The notes below the pieces were generated by a model. It did not search any database, had not been told where the DNA came from, and saw nothing but the letters and a program-made list of their open reading frames with translations. Positions 8,292-17,639 of a DNA stretch of 64,000 nt are shown here, piece by piece (position 1 is the first letter of the stretch; each line of letters starts with the position of its first letter). Source of the stretch: Corynebacterium yonathiae (GTDB taxonomy: Bacteria; Actinomycetota; Actinomycetes; Mycobacteriales; Mycobacteriaceae). The stretch is from assembly GCF_027570195.1 (NCBI RefSeq), contig NZ_JAKMUZ010000007.1, positions 48,450 to 112,449 on the forward strand, given 5' to 3'. The translations under genes were made by a program, and so were the position numbers.

Positions 8292-8951
8292 ATGCCTGAT
8301 TCACTACCCCGGCCCACTACCGAACTCTTCCCGGAGGCCCTCAACCTCTCGCCTAAGCAGCGCGAGGTACTCGCTGCTTTGCAACGCCATTCCGCTGGCG
8401 CCAAGGCCAGCACCGTCGCCGAAGAGCTTGGCATGCACGTCAACACTGCCCGCGGGCACATCGATGAGTTGGTCAGCGCCGGAGCCGTGAACGTACTATC
8501 CGCGCCGACTAAAGGGCGGGGACGCCCCTCCCTGATTTTTCAAGCCCGCGTACCGGATAATAAAGCGGTGGCAGAGGAATACATCACCCTCGTCGAAGTA
8601 CTGACCACCATGCTAGCGGGCAAGGAAGATCTAGATGACGCCGCGTCTGCCAAGGCCATCGAAATCGGGCGCCGCTGGGCACGCGCCGCAGGCGCGGAGG
8701 ACTCCGATCGCGCGCTCGATACGCTCTTTTCCACCCTGCGTGATATGGGCTTTGACCCCGCCACGCGGCCGGACTCCACCGACATTGAGCTCCAGGCCTG
8801 CCCGTTTGTCTCTTCGGGGCTTAAGCCTTCACCGTTCCTTTGCGCGGTACACGCTGGCTTCCTGCAAGAATCCAGCGATGAAGACACCATCATTAACTTG
8901 GTTCCGCGCCAGCCTCACAATGTATGCAGGCTGGAAATTAAGCCTGCGTAA
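8292..8951 (+). CDS. arnR: ArnR-like winged-helix regulator with three C-terminal cysteines (putative Fe-S NO sensor)
   Basis: The 219-residue protein has an N-terminal winged helix (about residues 18-80, with [21 protein letters not shown] as recognition region, in pieces) and a C-terminal domain with three conserved-looking cysteines C170, C184 and C212. That layout matches SufR/ArnR-type regulators that hold a 4Fe-4S cluster and respond to nitric oxide. In C. glutamicum, arnR lies next to thrB and represses narKGHJI and hmp; here the gene is also next to thrB and beside nirK and modABC. The ATG at 8292 is chosen because AAGGCGG precedes it by 9 bases; an ATG at 8265 is possible. The end overlaps convergent thrB by 14 bases. 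Confidence 0.75.
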   Translation: MPDSLPRPTTELFPEALNLSPKQREVLAALQRHSAGAKASTVAEELGMHVNTARGHIDELVSAGAVNVLSAPTKGRGRPSLIFQARVPDNKAVAEEYITLVEVLTTMLAGKEDLDDAASAKAIEIGRRWARAAGAEDSDRALDTLFSTLRDMGFDPATRPDSTDIELQACPFVSSGLKPSPFLCAVHAGFLQESSDEDTIINLVPRQPHNVCRLEIKPA

Positions 8952-9867
8952 GCTCCACGCTGACGGGGCCGGCGACGGTGAGATCGAGGACGCGGAGGTT
9001 TTGCTCGCGGGCGTCGGCAAGAATACTCTCATCGATGTCCTCGGTGTGCAGCACCATCACGGTGGGGCCGGCGCCGGAAAGGTAGGCCGCATAACCGCGG
9101 TTGCGCAGGCGGTTAACCCACTCGGCGGTCACCGGAAGCACATCTGCCCGGTACGGCTGGTGCAGGCGATCGCGGGTGCCTTCCCATAAAAGGTCCGGAT
9201 AGTTTTGCAATGCAGCCACTTGCACCGCGGTGCGCGAGACGTTAAATGCCGCATCCGAATGCGTCACGTGCGACGGCAATACGCGACGCACCGCTTGGGT
9301 CGAGGCATGAAAATCCGGCACGAGCGCGGTGGCGCGAATATCTTTGTGCACCTTGATGGAAGCGGCGCGGTAGTCCGGCAGGGAGTGGCCATCGACGGGG
9401 ACATGGGTCCACGACACCACGGCATCCCCCAGCACGGAGGCGGCCGCATTATCGGGGTGGCCTTCAAAAGCGGAAGAAAGCTGCACCACCTGGTCTTGGG
9501 TCAGGGGGCTTCCCGCCAGCGCATTGCCAGCGGCGACGCCCGCGACAGCGGCGGAGGCGGAAGAGCCTAGGCCACGCGACTGCGGAATATTATTATGCGA
9601 AACCACCCGCAGGCCCGGCGCGGTAGCATCGGCTGCCGAGAGCGCGGAGCGAATCGCCTTAACCACTAGGTGGGAGCCATCGCGCGGCAGGTCTTCTGCG
9701 CCCTCACCAAAAATCTCTACCTCCAGCCCAGAGGGGGTGACCTCTACCTCGACGGTGTCATAAAGGCTTAGCGCCATGCCCAAGGTGTCGTAACCGGGGC
9801 CCAGATTCGCCGTAGAAGCGGGAACGGTCACGATTGCTTTGGTGCCGACTTCAACTTCGATACTCAT
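8938..9867 (-). CDS. thrB: Homoserine kinase
   Basis: The 309-residue GHMP-family kinase phosphorylates homoserine on the way to threonine. Visible motifs are [19 protein letters not shown] near residue 15 (in two pieces) and the ATP-binding loop [13 protein letters not shown] near residue 92, plus SGAGPT near the C-terminus. It follows hom by 24 bases, forming the classical corynebacterial hom-thrB operon. Its end overlaps the convergent arnR-like gene by 14 bases. Confidence 0.95.
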   Translation of the reverse strand: MSIEVEVGTKAIVTVPASTANLGPGYDTLGMALSLYDTVEVEVTPSGLEVEIFGEGAEDLPRDGSHLVVKAIRSALSAADATAPGLRVVSHNNIPQSRGLGSSASAAVAGVAAGNALAGSPLTQDQVVQLSSAFEGHPDNAAASVLGDAVVSWTHVPVDGHSLPDYRAASIKVHKDIRATALVPDFHASTQAVRRVLPSHVTHSDAAFNVSRTAVQVAALQNYPDLLWEGTRDRLHQPYRADVLPVTAEWVNRLRNRGYAAYLSGAGPTVMVLHTEDIDESILADAREQNLRVLDLTVAGPVSVELTQA

Positions 9868-9891
9868 AATTGTCCAGTCTATTGCGCCGGG

Positions 9892-11235
9892 CTAGCTGCC
9901 GAGGCGGATTACGGAATGGACGGCCTTGACCTCATCTAGCTCGCCCAAAGCCGCCACGATCTTGTCCAAGGTGGCTTCCTTGGCAGCATGGGTGACCACG
10001 ATAAGGCGGGCGGTATCTTCGCCATCCTCCTGGCGCACCGTGCGCAGGGATACGCCATTATTGGCAAAGGCCGCAGAGATGGCCGCGAGCACACCGGTGC
10101 GGTCTTGGACCTCCATATCGATGTGATAGCGCGTTTCCACCTCACCAAAGTCGGCAATGGGAAGATTAGCGTAGGTATTTTCACCCGGTGCGCGGCCGCC
10201 GTGGACGATATTGCGGGCTGCACCGACGACGTCGCCAAGCACGGCAGAAGCCGTAGGATTGCCACCTGCGCCATTGCCGTAGAACATCAGGGAGCCTGCG
10301 GCCTCGGCCTCGACGAAGATGGCATTATAGGACTCGCTGACAGAGGCCAGCGGGTGCTCCTTGGGCACCAAAGTGGGGTGTACGCGGGCGTTGACAGCCT
10401 CGGAGCCGTCCTCTCGCTGGAGGCGCTCGCAGATGGCCAGCAGTTTGATGGAATAGCCGGCATCATTGGCCGCCGCGATATCCGCAGCCGTGACCTTGGT
10501 AATGCCCTCGCAGTGCACGTCTTCAAACTTCACGCGGGTGTGAAAACCCAAAGATGCCATAATGGCGGCCTTGGAGGCGGCGTCGTGGCCCTCAACATCC
10601 GCGGTGGGATCAGCCTCGGCGTAGCCCAGGCGGGTAGCCTCGGCCAGTGCCTCATCATAAGAGGCACCCGTGGACTCCATCGCATCCAAGATGAAGTTGG
10701 TCGTGCCGTTGACGATGCCGGAGATGCGCTCTACCTGATCGCCGGCCAAGGAGCGGCGCAGCATGCCCACTACCGGGATGGCGGCGGCCACTGCAGCCTC
10801 AAAATAAAGGTCTACTCCGGCGCGGTCAGCGGCCTCTGCCAACTCGTCTGCGTGCGCAGCTACCAGCGCCTTATTAGCGGTAACTACAGATTTTCCGGAA
10901 TTTAGCGCGGCGAGGACCAACTCGCGTGGGAAATCAATACCGCCAATGACCTCCACGACGAGATCGATATCATCGCGGGCGACAAGTGCCTTGGCATCAT
11001 CGGTCAAAAGCTCCTGGGGCACGCCCGGGCGAAGCTTATTCTTATTTTGGATAGCAATGCCGCGAATCTCGGCGGGGCCGCCAATGCGGTGAGCAAAGGC
11101 ATCAGCATTCTCTCCCAGCAAGCGAAAGACCTCAGCACCAACGGTGCCAAAACCCAGTAGAGCGATGCCAACGGTCTCGCCCTCGCCCTTGCCGGAATGC
11201 TTTTGTGCCTGAAGCTCACTAGTCAATGCAGCCAT
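9892..11235 (-). CDS. hom: Homoserine dehydrogenase
   Basis: The 447-residue enzyme reduces aspartate semialdehyde to homoserine with NAD(P)H. It has the Rossmann motif GFGTVG near residue 29, the catalytic-domain sequence GIVNGTTNFIL near residue 190, and a C-terminal ACT domain (about 365-447, starting HIDMEVQDRTGVLAAIS) expected to mediate threonine feedback inhibition. It is the first gene of hom-thrB. An internal run GIAIQNKNK shows the usual insert after the first beta strand. Confidence 0.95.
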   Translation of the reverse strand: MAALTSELQAQKHSGKGEGETVGIALLGFGTVGAEVFRLLGENADAFAHRIGGPAEIRGIAIQNKNKLRPGVPQELLTDDAKALVARDDIDLVVEVIGGIDFPRELVLAALNSGKSVVTANKALVAAHADELAEAADRAGVDLYFEAAVAAAIPVVGMLRRSLAGDQVERISGIVNGTTNFILDAMESTGASYDEALAEATRLGYAEADPTADVEGHDAASKAAIMASLGFHTRVKFEDVHCEGITKVTAADIAAANDAGYSIKLLAICERLQREDGSEAVNARVHPTLVPKEHPLASVSESYNAIFVEAEAAGSLMFYGNGAGGNPTASAVLGDVVGAARNIVHGGRAPGENTYANLPIADFGEVETRYHIDMEVQDRTGVLAAISAAFANNGVSLRTVRQEDGEDTARLIVVTHAAKEATLDKIVAALGELDEVKAVHSVIRLGS

Positions 11236-11293
11236 AGTCCGTCTCCATATTGAAGTTGGGGTTAACGTGTTATTCCCGCTCGGTGCGGATACA

Positions 11294-11330
11294 GGACACT
11301 ATACAGAACAAGCTGTCTACTTTCGCCCTA
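11294..11330 (-). promoter_or_regulatory. Possible hom-thrB promoter
   Basis: Reading the minus strand upstream of hom, TATAGT stands as a plausible -10 with a poor -35 (GCGAAA) 17 bases before it. This would leave a leader of roughly 60 bases before the hom ATG. I see no leader peptide or obvious attenuator in that leader. The call rests on the -10 alone. Confidence 0.3.
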
Positions 11331-11346
11331 AATAGACCCACAGATA

Positions 11347-11398
11347 GAAAAGTCCCCGTCACAAGGCCTGAATTAAATTAGACCTTGTGGCGGGAGAC
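11347..11398 (-). terminator. Rho-independent terminator of argS-lysA
   Basis: GTCCCCGTCACAAGG (11352-11366) pairs with CCTTGTGGCGGGAGAC (11383-11398) around an AT-rich loop, and on the minus strand the stem is followed by a short T run (AAAA at 11348-11351 on plus). It lies 13 bases past the lysA stop and upstream of hom, so it should separate the two minus-strand operons. Confidence 0.8.
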
Positions 11399-11410
11399 AG
11401 CGGGCGCGGG

Positions 11411-12748
11411 CTAGTCTACTTCGAGAGAAAGAAGATCCTCGATGGTCTCGCGGCGCAACATCGGCTTGGTCTGGCCGACGCGCGTAGCGACAACCGCAGG
11501 CCGCACCGCACCGTTATAGCGCGAAGACATCATGTACTGGTAGCCACCAGTGGCAGCAAAGGCAATCAAGTCTCCCGACTGGATATCATTAGGAAGCTCG
11601 CCGTCCTCAAGGAGGATATCGCCGGACTCACAGTGGAAACCTACCACGCGGGAGGGCACCTCTTCCCCATCGCTGAAGCGGTTGACCACGCGTACGTCAT
11701 ACGCTGAACCGTAGAGCGCCGGGCGAATATTGTCTGACATTCCGCCGTCGACGGAGATATAGCGCCGCAGCGGCAGATCGGACTTGCCGGTTTCTACATC
11801 CTTGACGGTACCCACGCGGTAGACGGTCACCGCCGAGCCAGCGACCAGGGAGCGACCAGGCTCAACCAGGAGGAAGGGCGCCTCGATGTCCAACTCCTCC
11901 GCGGTGCGTTTGACCGCACCGAGCATATCGCTGGCCACGCGCTCGATATCCAGCGCCTCCTCATAGGGCATATAGGGAATACCGAAGCCGCCACCTAAGT
12001 CGAGCTCTGCCAAAGTCACGCCCAGCTCGGTATAAATCTGGCGGTACAGGCCCATTACGCGCTCGGCGGCAAGCTTGAAGCCCTCCGCATTAAAGACCTG
12101 GGAGCCAACGTGGCAGTGCAGGCCGCTCAAGTGCAGATTCTCTGCTTCCAAGCAGCGCTTAGCTGCGGCAAAAGCCGCACCAGTGGCAAGCGAAATTCCG
12201 AATTTCTGATCCTCATGCGCTGTGGCAATGAACTCATGCGTATGCGCATCAACGCCCGGCTTTACGCGAATCATCACCGGCTGAATCTTGCCCGCCTCAC
12301 CTGCGATGCGATTAAGATCTTCGAGCTCGTGCTCATTATCGATGACGACGTGGCCTACACCGGCATCCACACACAGCCGCAGGTATTCTTCGTCCTTATT
12401 ATTGCCATGCGTGGTGATGCGCTCGGCTGGGAATTCTGCCGCTAGTGCAATCTTGAGTTCGTTGAGGGAGGCTGCGTCCAAGCACAGGCCTTCCTCATTG
12501 ACCCAATTCACGATCTTCTTAGAGATGAACGCCTTGGAAGCATAGTGCACATGCTCCGGGCCACCGAAGGCGCGGGCCATGTCTTGGCAGCGGGACCGGA
12601 AGTCATCTTCGTCGAAAACGTAGAGCGGGGTGTGGAATTCCTCCGCCAAGTCCGGCAGCGGAACGCCAGCGATGGTAACCACACCATCTTCCTCGCGCTG
12701 CGCATTGCGCGGCCAGACATGGGCGGGCAACTCATTAAAATCCGCCAT
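11411..12748 (-). CDS. lysA: Diaminopimelate decarboxylase
   Basis: The 445-residue PLP enzyme makes lysine from meso-diaminopimelate. The PLP lysine is K72 in [15 protein letters not shown] and [11 protein letters not shown] give the phosphate-binding and structural motifs, and the ESGD-type sequence [10 protein letters not shown] lies near residue 358. It starts one base after the argS stop, the argS-lysA arrangement known from C. glutamicum. A strong terminator follows it. Confidence 0.96.
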   Translation of the reverse strand: MADFNELPAHVWPRNAQREEDGVVTIAGVPLPDLAEEFHTPLYVFDEDDFRSRCQDMARAFGGPEHVHYASKAFISKKIVNWVNEEGLCLDAASLNELKIALAAEFPAERITTHGNNKDEEYLRLCVDAGVGHVVIDNEHELEDLNRIAGEAGKIQPVMIRVKPGVDAHTHEFIATAHEDQKFGISLATGAAFAAAKRCLEAENLHLSGLHCHVGSQVFNAEGFKLAAERVMGLYRQIYTELGVTLAELDLGGGFGIPYMPYEEALDIERVASDMLGAVKRTAEELDIEAPFLLVEPGRSLVAGSAVTVYRVGTVKDVETGKSDLPLRRYISVDGGMSDNIRPALYGSAYDVRVVNRFSDGEEVPSRVVGFHCESGDILLEDGELPNDIQSGDLIAFAATGGYQYMMSSRYNGAVRPAVVATRVGQTKPMLRRETIEDLLSLEVD

Positions 12749-14401
12749 TTACATCTTCTCCGGGGTGCTCACGCCCACCATGGTCAAGGCATTGGCCAAG
12801 ACCACCCGAGATGCCTGCGCCAGCGCTAGGCGCGCGCCGTGGATAGGAGCTTCTTCCTCGCCGGCCTTGGGCAGTACCTGGCAAGAGTCATAGAAACGGT
12901 GGAATACCGCAGCGAGGTCCTCGGCGTAGCGGGCAATGCGGTGCGGCTCGCGCAGCTGAGCTGCTTCTTCCACCACTGCTGGGAATTCACCCAGCGTACG
13001 GATGAGGTCTCCCTCTCGTTCGTGCGTGAGCAGGGAAAGGTCCGCATCCTCGGCATCGACACCCAGCTCGGCTGCCTTGCGGCCGATGGAGCACAGGCGG
13101 GCGTGGCCGTACTGCACGTAGTAGACGGGGTTATCCGAGGACTGGGATTCCCACAGGCCGAGGTCGATATCGATGCTCTGGTCCACTGAGGAACGCACCA
13201 GGGAGTAACGGGAGGCGTCCACGCCGATGGCGGCCACGAGGTCTTCCATGGTGATGACCGTGCCTGCGCGCTTAGACATGCGCACCGGCTTGCCATCGCG
13301 CAAAAGGTTGACCAGCTGGCCAATCAGCACTTCAACAGCATCGGCATCGTAGCCCAAGGCAGCTGCTGCCGCCTTCAAGCGCGGCACATAGCCGTGGTGG
13401 TCCGCGCCCAACATGTAGATATTCAAATCATGGCCACGGTCGAATTTATCAGCTACGTAGGCAATATCGCCTGCAATATAGGCTGCATTGCCATCGGATT
13501 TAACCACCACGCGGTCCTTGGAATCGCCGTAGTCGGTGGATTTGAGCCACCACGCATTCTCAGCCTCATACATATGGCCTTCAGCCTTGAGCTTGTCCAG
13601 TGCAGCGTCGACCGCGCCGGATTCAAAGAGGGAGTTCTCGTGGAAGTAGACATCAAAGTCCACGCCAAATTCATGCAGGGACTGCTTAATCTGCGCAAAC
13701 ATCATCTCTACACCGTCTGCGCGGAAGGCTTCCTGCACTTCTTCCTCGCTGCCCTCGAGCGCGGATGGATTCTTCTTCACTACGGCCGAAGCGATGTCTT
13801 GGATATAGGCTCCGCCGTAGCCATCCTCCGGAGTTGGCTCGCCCTTCGCGGCCGCCACGAGAGAACGGGAGAAGCGGTCAATCTGGCCGCCATGGTCATT
13901 GAAGTAATACTCCCGGGTAACCTCCGCGCCAGATGCTTCCAGCACGCGGCCCAAGGAATCTCCCACGGCGGCCCAGCGGGTGCCACCGAGGTGGATTGGG
14001 CCGGTCGGGTTGGCGGAGACAAACTCTAGATTGACCTTCTTGCCTGCAAAGGAATCATTAGAGCCATACTCCTTGCCGGCACGGAGAATCTGCGCGACGA
14101 TCTCACCTTGGGCATCGGCCGCGAGACGAATATTAATAAAACCAGGTCCGGCAATATCGGCTTCCGCAATAGCGTCATGATCCGCCAGGGCCTCTGCCAA
14201 CCAGCCGCCCAGTTCGCGCGGATTAGCGCCAGCTTTCTTGGCCACCTGCAATGCCACATTGGTGGCATAATCGCCGTGCTCAGGATTGCGAGGGCGTTCT
14301 ACGTTTACCGTTTCTGGCAAGACGGAGGAGTCAAGCTCATGGCTTTCCATGACCTTAGTGGCAGTTTCTTTAATCAGTGTGGCCAAATCAGCTGGTGTCA
14401 T
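12749..14401 (-). CDS. argS: Arginyl-tRNA synthetase
   Basis: The 550-residue class I synthetase has the HIGH-type motif in [12 protein letters not shown] (near residue 135) and the KMSK-type loop MSKRAGT (near residue 380), preceded by the Arg-tRNA N-terminal Add1 domain and followed by the DALR anticodon-binding domain. It charges tRNA-Arg; the tRNA-Arg(CCG) at 19277 is one of its substrates. The gene begins the argS-lysA operon and diverges from lutA across a 211-base spacer. Confidence 0.96.
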   Translation of the reverse strand: MTPADLATLIKETATKVMESHELDSSVLPETVNVERPRNPEHGDYATNVALQVAKKAGANPRELGGWLAEALADHDAIAEADIAGPGFINIRLAADAQGEIVAQILRAGKEYGSNDSFAGKKVNLEFVSANPTGPIHLGGTRWAAVGDSLGRVLEASGAEVTREYYFNDHGGQIDRFSRSLVAAAKGEPTPEDGYGGAYIQDIASAVVKKNPSALEGSEEEVQEAFRADGVEMMFAQIKQSLHEFGVDFDVYFHENSLFESGAVDAALDKLKAEGHMYEAENAWWLKSTDYGDSKDRVVVKSDGNAAYIAGDIAYVADKFDRGHDLNIYMLGADHHGYVPRLKAAAAALGYDADAVEVLIGQLVNLLRDGKPVRMSKRAGTVITMEDLVAAIGVDASRYSLVRSSVDQSIDIDLGLWESQSSDNPVYYVQYGHARLCSIGRKAAELGVDAEDADLSLLTHEREGDLIRTLGEFPAVVEEAAQLREPHRIARYAEDLAAVFHRFYDSCQVLPKAGEEEAPIHGARLALAQASRVVLANALTMVGVSTPEKM

Positions 14402-14463
14402 GTCGCACGATTCTAGTGGACTGAAAAGTCAAGTGTGAAAAGGGCCGTCCCCTAAAACTTCCC

Positions 14464-14512
14464 TTTGCTGCGCAAATGGCCGATAAACACTTTCTGCAAC
14501 ACTAATATTGCA
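14464..14512. promoter_or_regulatory. Two inverted repeats upstream of lutABC (candidate operators)
   Basis: TTTGC-TGC-GCAAA at 14464-14476 and TGCAA-N8-TTGCA at 14495-14512 are dyads in the spacer between divergent argS and lutA. They share the TGCAA/TTTGC core and are about 100-150 bases before the lutA start. A lactate-responsive GntR or similar repressor is a reasonable binder, but no regulator gene is adjacent. Confidence 0.4.
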
Positions 14513-14612
14513 AAATAATCGCTGGTCAACGCAGAGACGCATTACGCACGTACTGCTTAAAAGGAGTATGGTTGTGCCTACCCCCATGTCAAAAATCAAC
14601 GAGGAGCACCGT

Positions 14613-15398
14613 ATGCGCATTGCGCTATTTTCCACTTGCATTGGTGACGCCCTTTTCCCGGACGTACAAAAGGCAACGGCACTGGTTCTCTCCCGCTTGG
14701 GCCACGAGGTGGTCTTCCCGGAAGAGCAGACCTGCTGCGGCCAGATGCACATCAATACCGGCTACCAAAAGGAAACGTTGGGCATGATCCGCTCCTATGC
14801 GGATGCCTTCGCGGATCCCTCTATTGACTACGTAGTTGCAGCCTCCGGCTCCTGCGTGGGTGCCGTTCGTGAGCAGCACGAGCGCATCGCCGACCGCTTC
14901 GGCAACGCCGCCGACGTCGACGGCGCTCGCAAGACCACCCAGAAGACCCTGGATCTACCGGAATTCTTGGTAGACGTCGCCGGCGTGACTAATGTGGGCG
15001 CATTCTTCCCCCACCGCGTGACCTACCACCCCTCCTGCCATGGCTTGCGCTTCCTGAAGCTGGGCGACCGCCCCCTACAGCTGCTCCAGGAGGTTGAGGG
15101 CATCGACCTGGTCACCCTTCCTAATAAGGAAGAATGCTGCGGCTTCGGCGGTACCTTCGCAATTAAGAATGCGGAAGTATCCCGCGCAATGGTCACCGAT
15201 AAGACCCGCCATGTAAAGGAGACCGAGGCTGAATACGTCACCGGCGGTGACTCCTCCTGCCTGATGAACATCGGTGGTGCCCTGAGCCGCCAGCGTTCCG
15301 GTATCCGCGCCGTTCACATGGCTGAAATCTTGGCTTCTACCAAGGAGCACCCATGGACTCCTACCTCCGCCGCCTACTCCAAGGAGACGATGCTCTAA
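14613..15398 (+). CDS. lutA: L-lactate utilisation protein LutA
   Basis: The 261-residue protein belongs to the (Fe-S)-binding, CCG-domain family. Two CCG repeats are visible: TCCGQMHINTGY with SGSCVG, and YHPSCHGLR with ECCGFGG and GGDSSCLMNIGG. LutABC oxidises L-lactate to pyruvate at the membrane via Fe-S clusters. The ATG at 14613 is chosen because GAGGAG lies 6 bases upstream and the protein then starts MRIALF as LutA homologues do; a GTG at 14574 behind AAAGGAG would add 13 residues. The stop overlaps the lutB ATG by one base. Confidence 0.92.
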   Translation: MRIALFSTCIGDALFPDVQKATALVLSRLGHEVVFPEEQTCCGQMHINTGYQKETLGMIRSYADAFADPSIDYVVAASGSCVGAVREQHERIADRFGNAADVDGARKTTQKTLDLPEFLVDVAGVTNVGAFFPHRVTYHPSCHGLRFLKLGDRPLQLLQEVEGIDLVTLPNKEECCGFGGTFAIKNAEVSRAMVTDKTRHVKETEAEYVTGGDSSCLMNIGGALSRQRSGIRAVHMAEILASTKEHPWTPTSAAYSKETML

Positions 15399-16903
15399 TG
15401 ACCTCTTTCCTCGATACCACCCCACCGCGTGCACCGGAAGGCTACGGTAACCTGCGCGGCAGCAAGGCCTTTGTTCCCCTCGCACACGTTGGCCTAAATA
15501 ACGCCACCCAGCGCCACAACCTGCAGCATGCCACTACCTCCATTCGTGAGAAGCGCTCTGGCGCTGTAGAAGAGCTTGATGATTGGCAGGAGCTGCGCGC
15601 TGCAGGCTCCGCCATCAAGGAAGATGTAGCCGCTCGTATGCCCGAACTGCTTGAGCAGTTCGAAGAGGCTGTTAAGGCGCGCGGTGGCACTGTCCACTGG
15701 GCACGCGATGCCAAGGAAGCTAATCAGATCATCGAAGGTCTGATTCGTGCCACTGGCGAGACCGATGTGGTCAAGGTTAAGTCCATGGCCACTCAGGAGA
15801 TCGGCATGAACGAGCACCTGGAGGCAGCGGGCATCAACGCTCGCGAGACCGACTTGGCAGAGCTCATCGTGCAGCTAGGCGAGGATAAACCATCCCACAT
15901 TCTGGTTCCGGCTATCCACCGCAACCGCGCGGAGATTCGCGATATCTTCGTCAATAAGATGCCGAATACCGATGACTCCCTGCAGGCAGAGCCTGCCGAG
16001 TTGGCAGAGGCATCCCGCCAGTTCCTGCGCGAGCAGTTCATGAAGGCAAAGGTGGCAATCTCTGGCGCCAACTTCGGCGTGGCAGAAACCGGCACCATCA
16101 ACATCGTGGAGTCCGAGGGCAATGGCCGCATGTGCCTGACCCTGCCGGAGACCCTAATTACCGTGATGGGCATTGAAAAGCTGGTTCCTACCTTCCAGGA
16201 CTTGGAGGTCTTCCTCCAGCTGCTGCCGCGTTCTTCCACTGCAGAGCGTATGAACCCATACACCTCCATGTGGTCCGGTGTTACTGAGGGCGATGGTCCA
16301 CAGAACTTCCACCTAGTACTGCTGGATAACGGCCGTACCGCCGCCCTGTCCTCCCCAATCGGCCACCAGGCCCTCAAGTGCATCCGTTGCTCGGCTTGCT
16401 TGAATGTTTGCCCAGTCTACGAGCGCGCTGGCGGCCACGCCTACGGTTCGGTTTACCCTGGCCCGATTGGCATTTCCCTGACTCCGCAGCTCACCGGCAT
16501 GAAGGACCATAACGATCCTTCCGCAAGCCTGCCTTATGCCTGCTCGCTGTGTGGCCGCTGCGACGAGGTTTGCCCGGTTAAGATTCCGCTTTCTGACGTC
16601 ATTTTGGAAAACCGTCACCAGAAAGTCACCCACGCTACCCCGCCGATCGAGCCGAAGCTCTTCAAGACCATCCAGCTGCTGTGGAGCAATCCGAAGCTGT
16701 GGAACAAGGCAACCCATATGGTCGCCCTAGGCCGAATTTTGGGTGGCACCAACAAGACCATCGAATCCCTGCCACTGTTTATGTCCGGTTGGTCTGAAGG
16801 CCGCGATACCGCGGTTCCACCAAAGAAGTCCTTCCGCCAGTGGTTCGAGTCCGAAGAAGGCAAGGAACTTCTTGCCGAGGCCCGTGAGGAGTCCAAAAAG
16901 TGA
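15398..16903 (+). CDS. lutB: L-lactate utilisation iron-sulfur protein LutB
   Basis: The 501-residue protein has an N-terminal LUD domain (with SGANFGVAETGTI near residue 220) and a ferredoxin-like region with two 4Fe-4S motifs: CIRCSACLNVCP near residue 328 and CSLCGRCDEVCP near residue 382. It passes electrons from lactate oxidation within the LutABC complex. The start at 15398 overlaps the lutA stop (TAATG). The C-terminal segment after residue 430 is the DUF3390-type tail. Confidence 0.94.
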   Translation: MTSFLDTTPPRAPEGYGNLRGSKAFVPLAHVGLNNATQRHNLQHATTSIREKRSGAVEELDDWQELRAAGSAIKEDVAARMPELLEQFEEAVKARGGTVHWARDAKEANQIIEGLIRATGETDVVKVKSMATQEIGMNEHLEAAGINARETDLAELIVQLGEDKPSHILVPAIHRNRAEIRDIFVNKMPNTDDSLQAEPAELAEASRQFLREQFMKAKVAISGANFGVAETGTINIVESEGNGRMCLTLPETLITVMGIEKLVPTFQDLEVFLQLLPRSSTAERMNPYTSMWSGVTEGDGPQNFHLVLLDNGRTAALSSPIGHQALKCIRCSACLNVCPVYERAGGHAYGSVYPGPIGISLTPQLTGMKDHNDPSASLPYACSLCGRCDEVCPVKIPLSDVILENRHQKVTHATPPIEPKLFKTIQLLWSNPKLWNKATHMVALGRILGGTNKTIESLPLFMSGWSEGRDTAVPPKKSFRQWFESEEGKELLAEAREESKK

Positions 16904-17520
16904 ACGCAAAGCAGGAAATTCTAAACCGCATCCGCTCCGCCCAAAAGCAGGCTGGTCTTCCCGACCACGTTGATGCCCCGCGCGACTACCAGCACGAAGG
17001 CACCCTGAACGCGGACGAACTGCGCGATATGCTCATTGACCGACTCGAGGACTACAAGGCCGAGGTGCACGTCACCGAGGAAGGCGAGCTGAAGCAAGCC
17101 ATCGCCAAGATCCTTAAGGATCGCGAGTGCAACGACATCCGCTATGCCGAGGGCATGGATGCCAGCCTATTCGAAGGCTTCGACGCGAAGCCGGACGATA
17201 ACAGTGTCGATCCGCGCACCCTCAATGAGACCGACGCAGTGGTCACTTATTCCCATGTCACCTCCGCCCAGACCGGCACCATCGTGCTCGAGTCTGATGA
17301 ACGTTGCGGTCGTCGCGCGCTCACCCTAGTTCCGGATCGCCACCTGTGCATCGTCCACCAGGATGAGATCGTCTACGGCATCCCCGAGGTCATCTCCCGC
17401 ATGGATCCAGAGAAGCCTGCAACCTGGATTTCCGGCCCTTCCGCCACCTCTGATATCGAGCTCACTCGTGTCGAGGGCGTACACGGCCCACGTGACCTCA
17501 TCGTCCTCATCGTCAAGTAG
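16900..17520 (+). CDS. lutC: L-lactate utilisation protein LutC
   Basis: The 206-residue protein is a stand-alone LUD domain; the conserved core is TYSHVTSAQTGTIVL with RRALTLVPDRHLCIV. It begins with GTG at 16900 overlapping the lutB stop by 4 bases (GTGA), so lutABC is translationally coupled. It is the third subunit of the lactate oxidation complex and binds no obvious cofactor of its own. Confidence 0.93.
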   Translation: MNAKQEILNRIRSAQKQAGLPDHVDAPRDYQHEGTLNADELRDMLIDRLEDYKAEVHVTEEGELKQAIAKILKDRECNDIRYAEGMDASLFEGFDAKPDDNSVDPRTLNETDAVVTYSHVTSAQTGTIVLESDERCGRRALTLVPDRHLCIVHQDEIVYGIPEVISRMDPEKPATWISGPSATSDIELTRVEGVHGPRDLIVLIVK

Positions 17521-17528
17521 GTTACATA

Positions 17529-17553
17529 GCCCTCGCCCCCGGCCGGTGAGGGC
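17529..17553 (+). terminator. GC-rich hairpin after lutC
   Basis: GCCCTC (17529-17534) pairs with GAGGGC (17548-17553), with an inner CCGG/CCGG pairing. There is no T tract, so it is at best a weak or factor-dependent terminator. It starts 9 bases past the lutC stop. Confidence 0.4.
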
Positions 17554-17639
17554 ACCCACCTGCTGTGAAGATGATGCTAAAAGCATCAAAGAAGCATAGG
17601 CTAGGTCTACCAGTTGTTTTTATTCTGGAGACCTAATCT

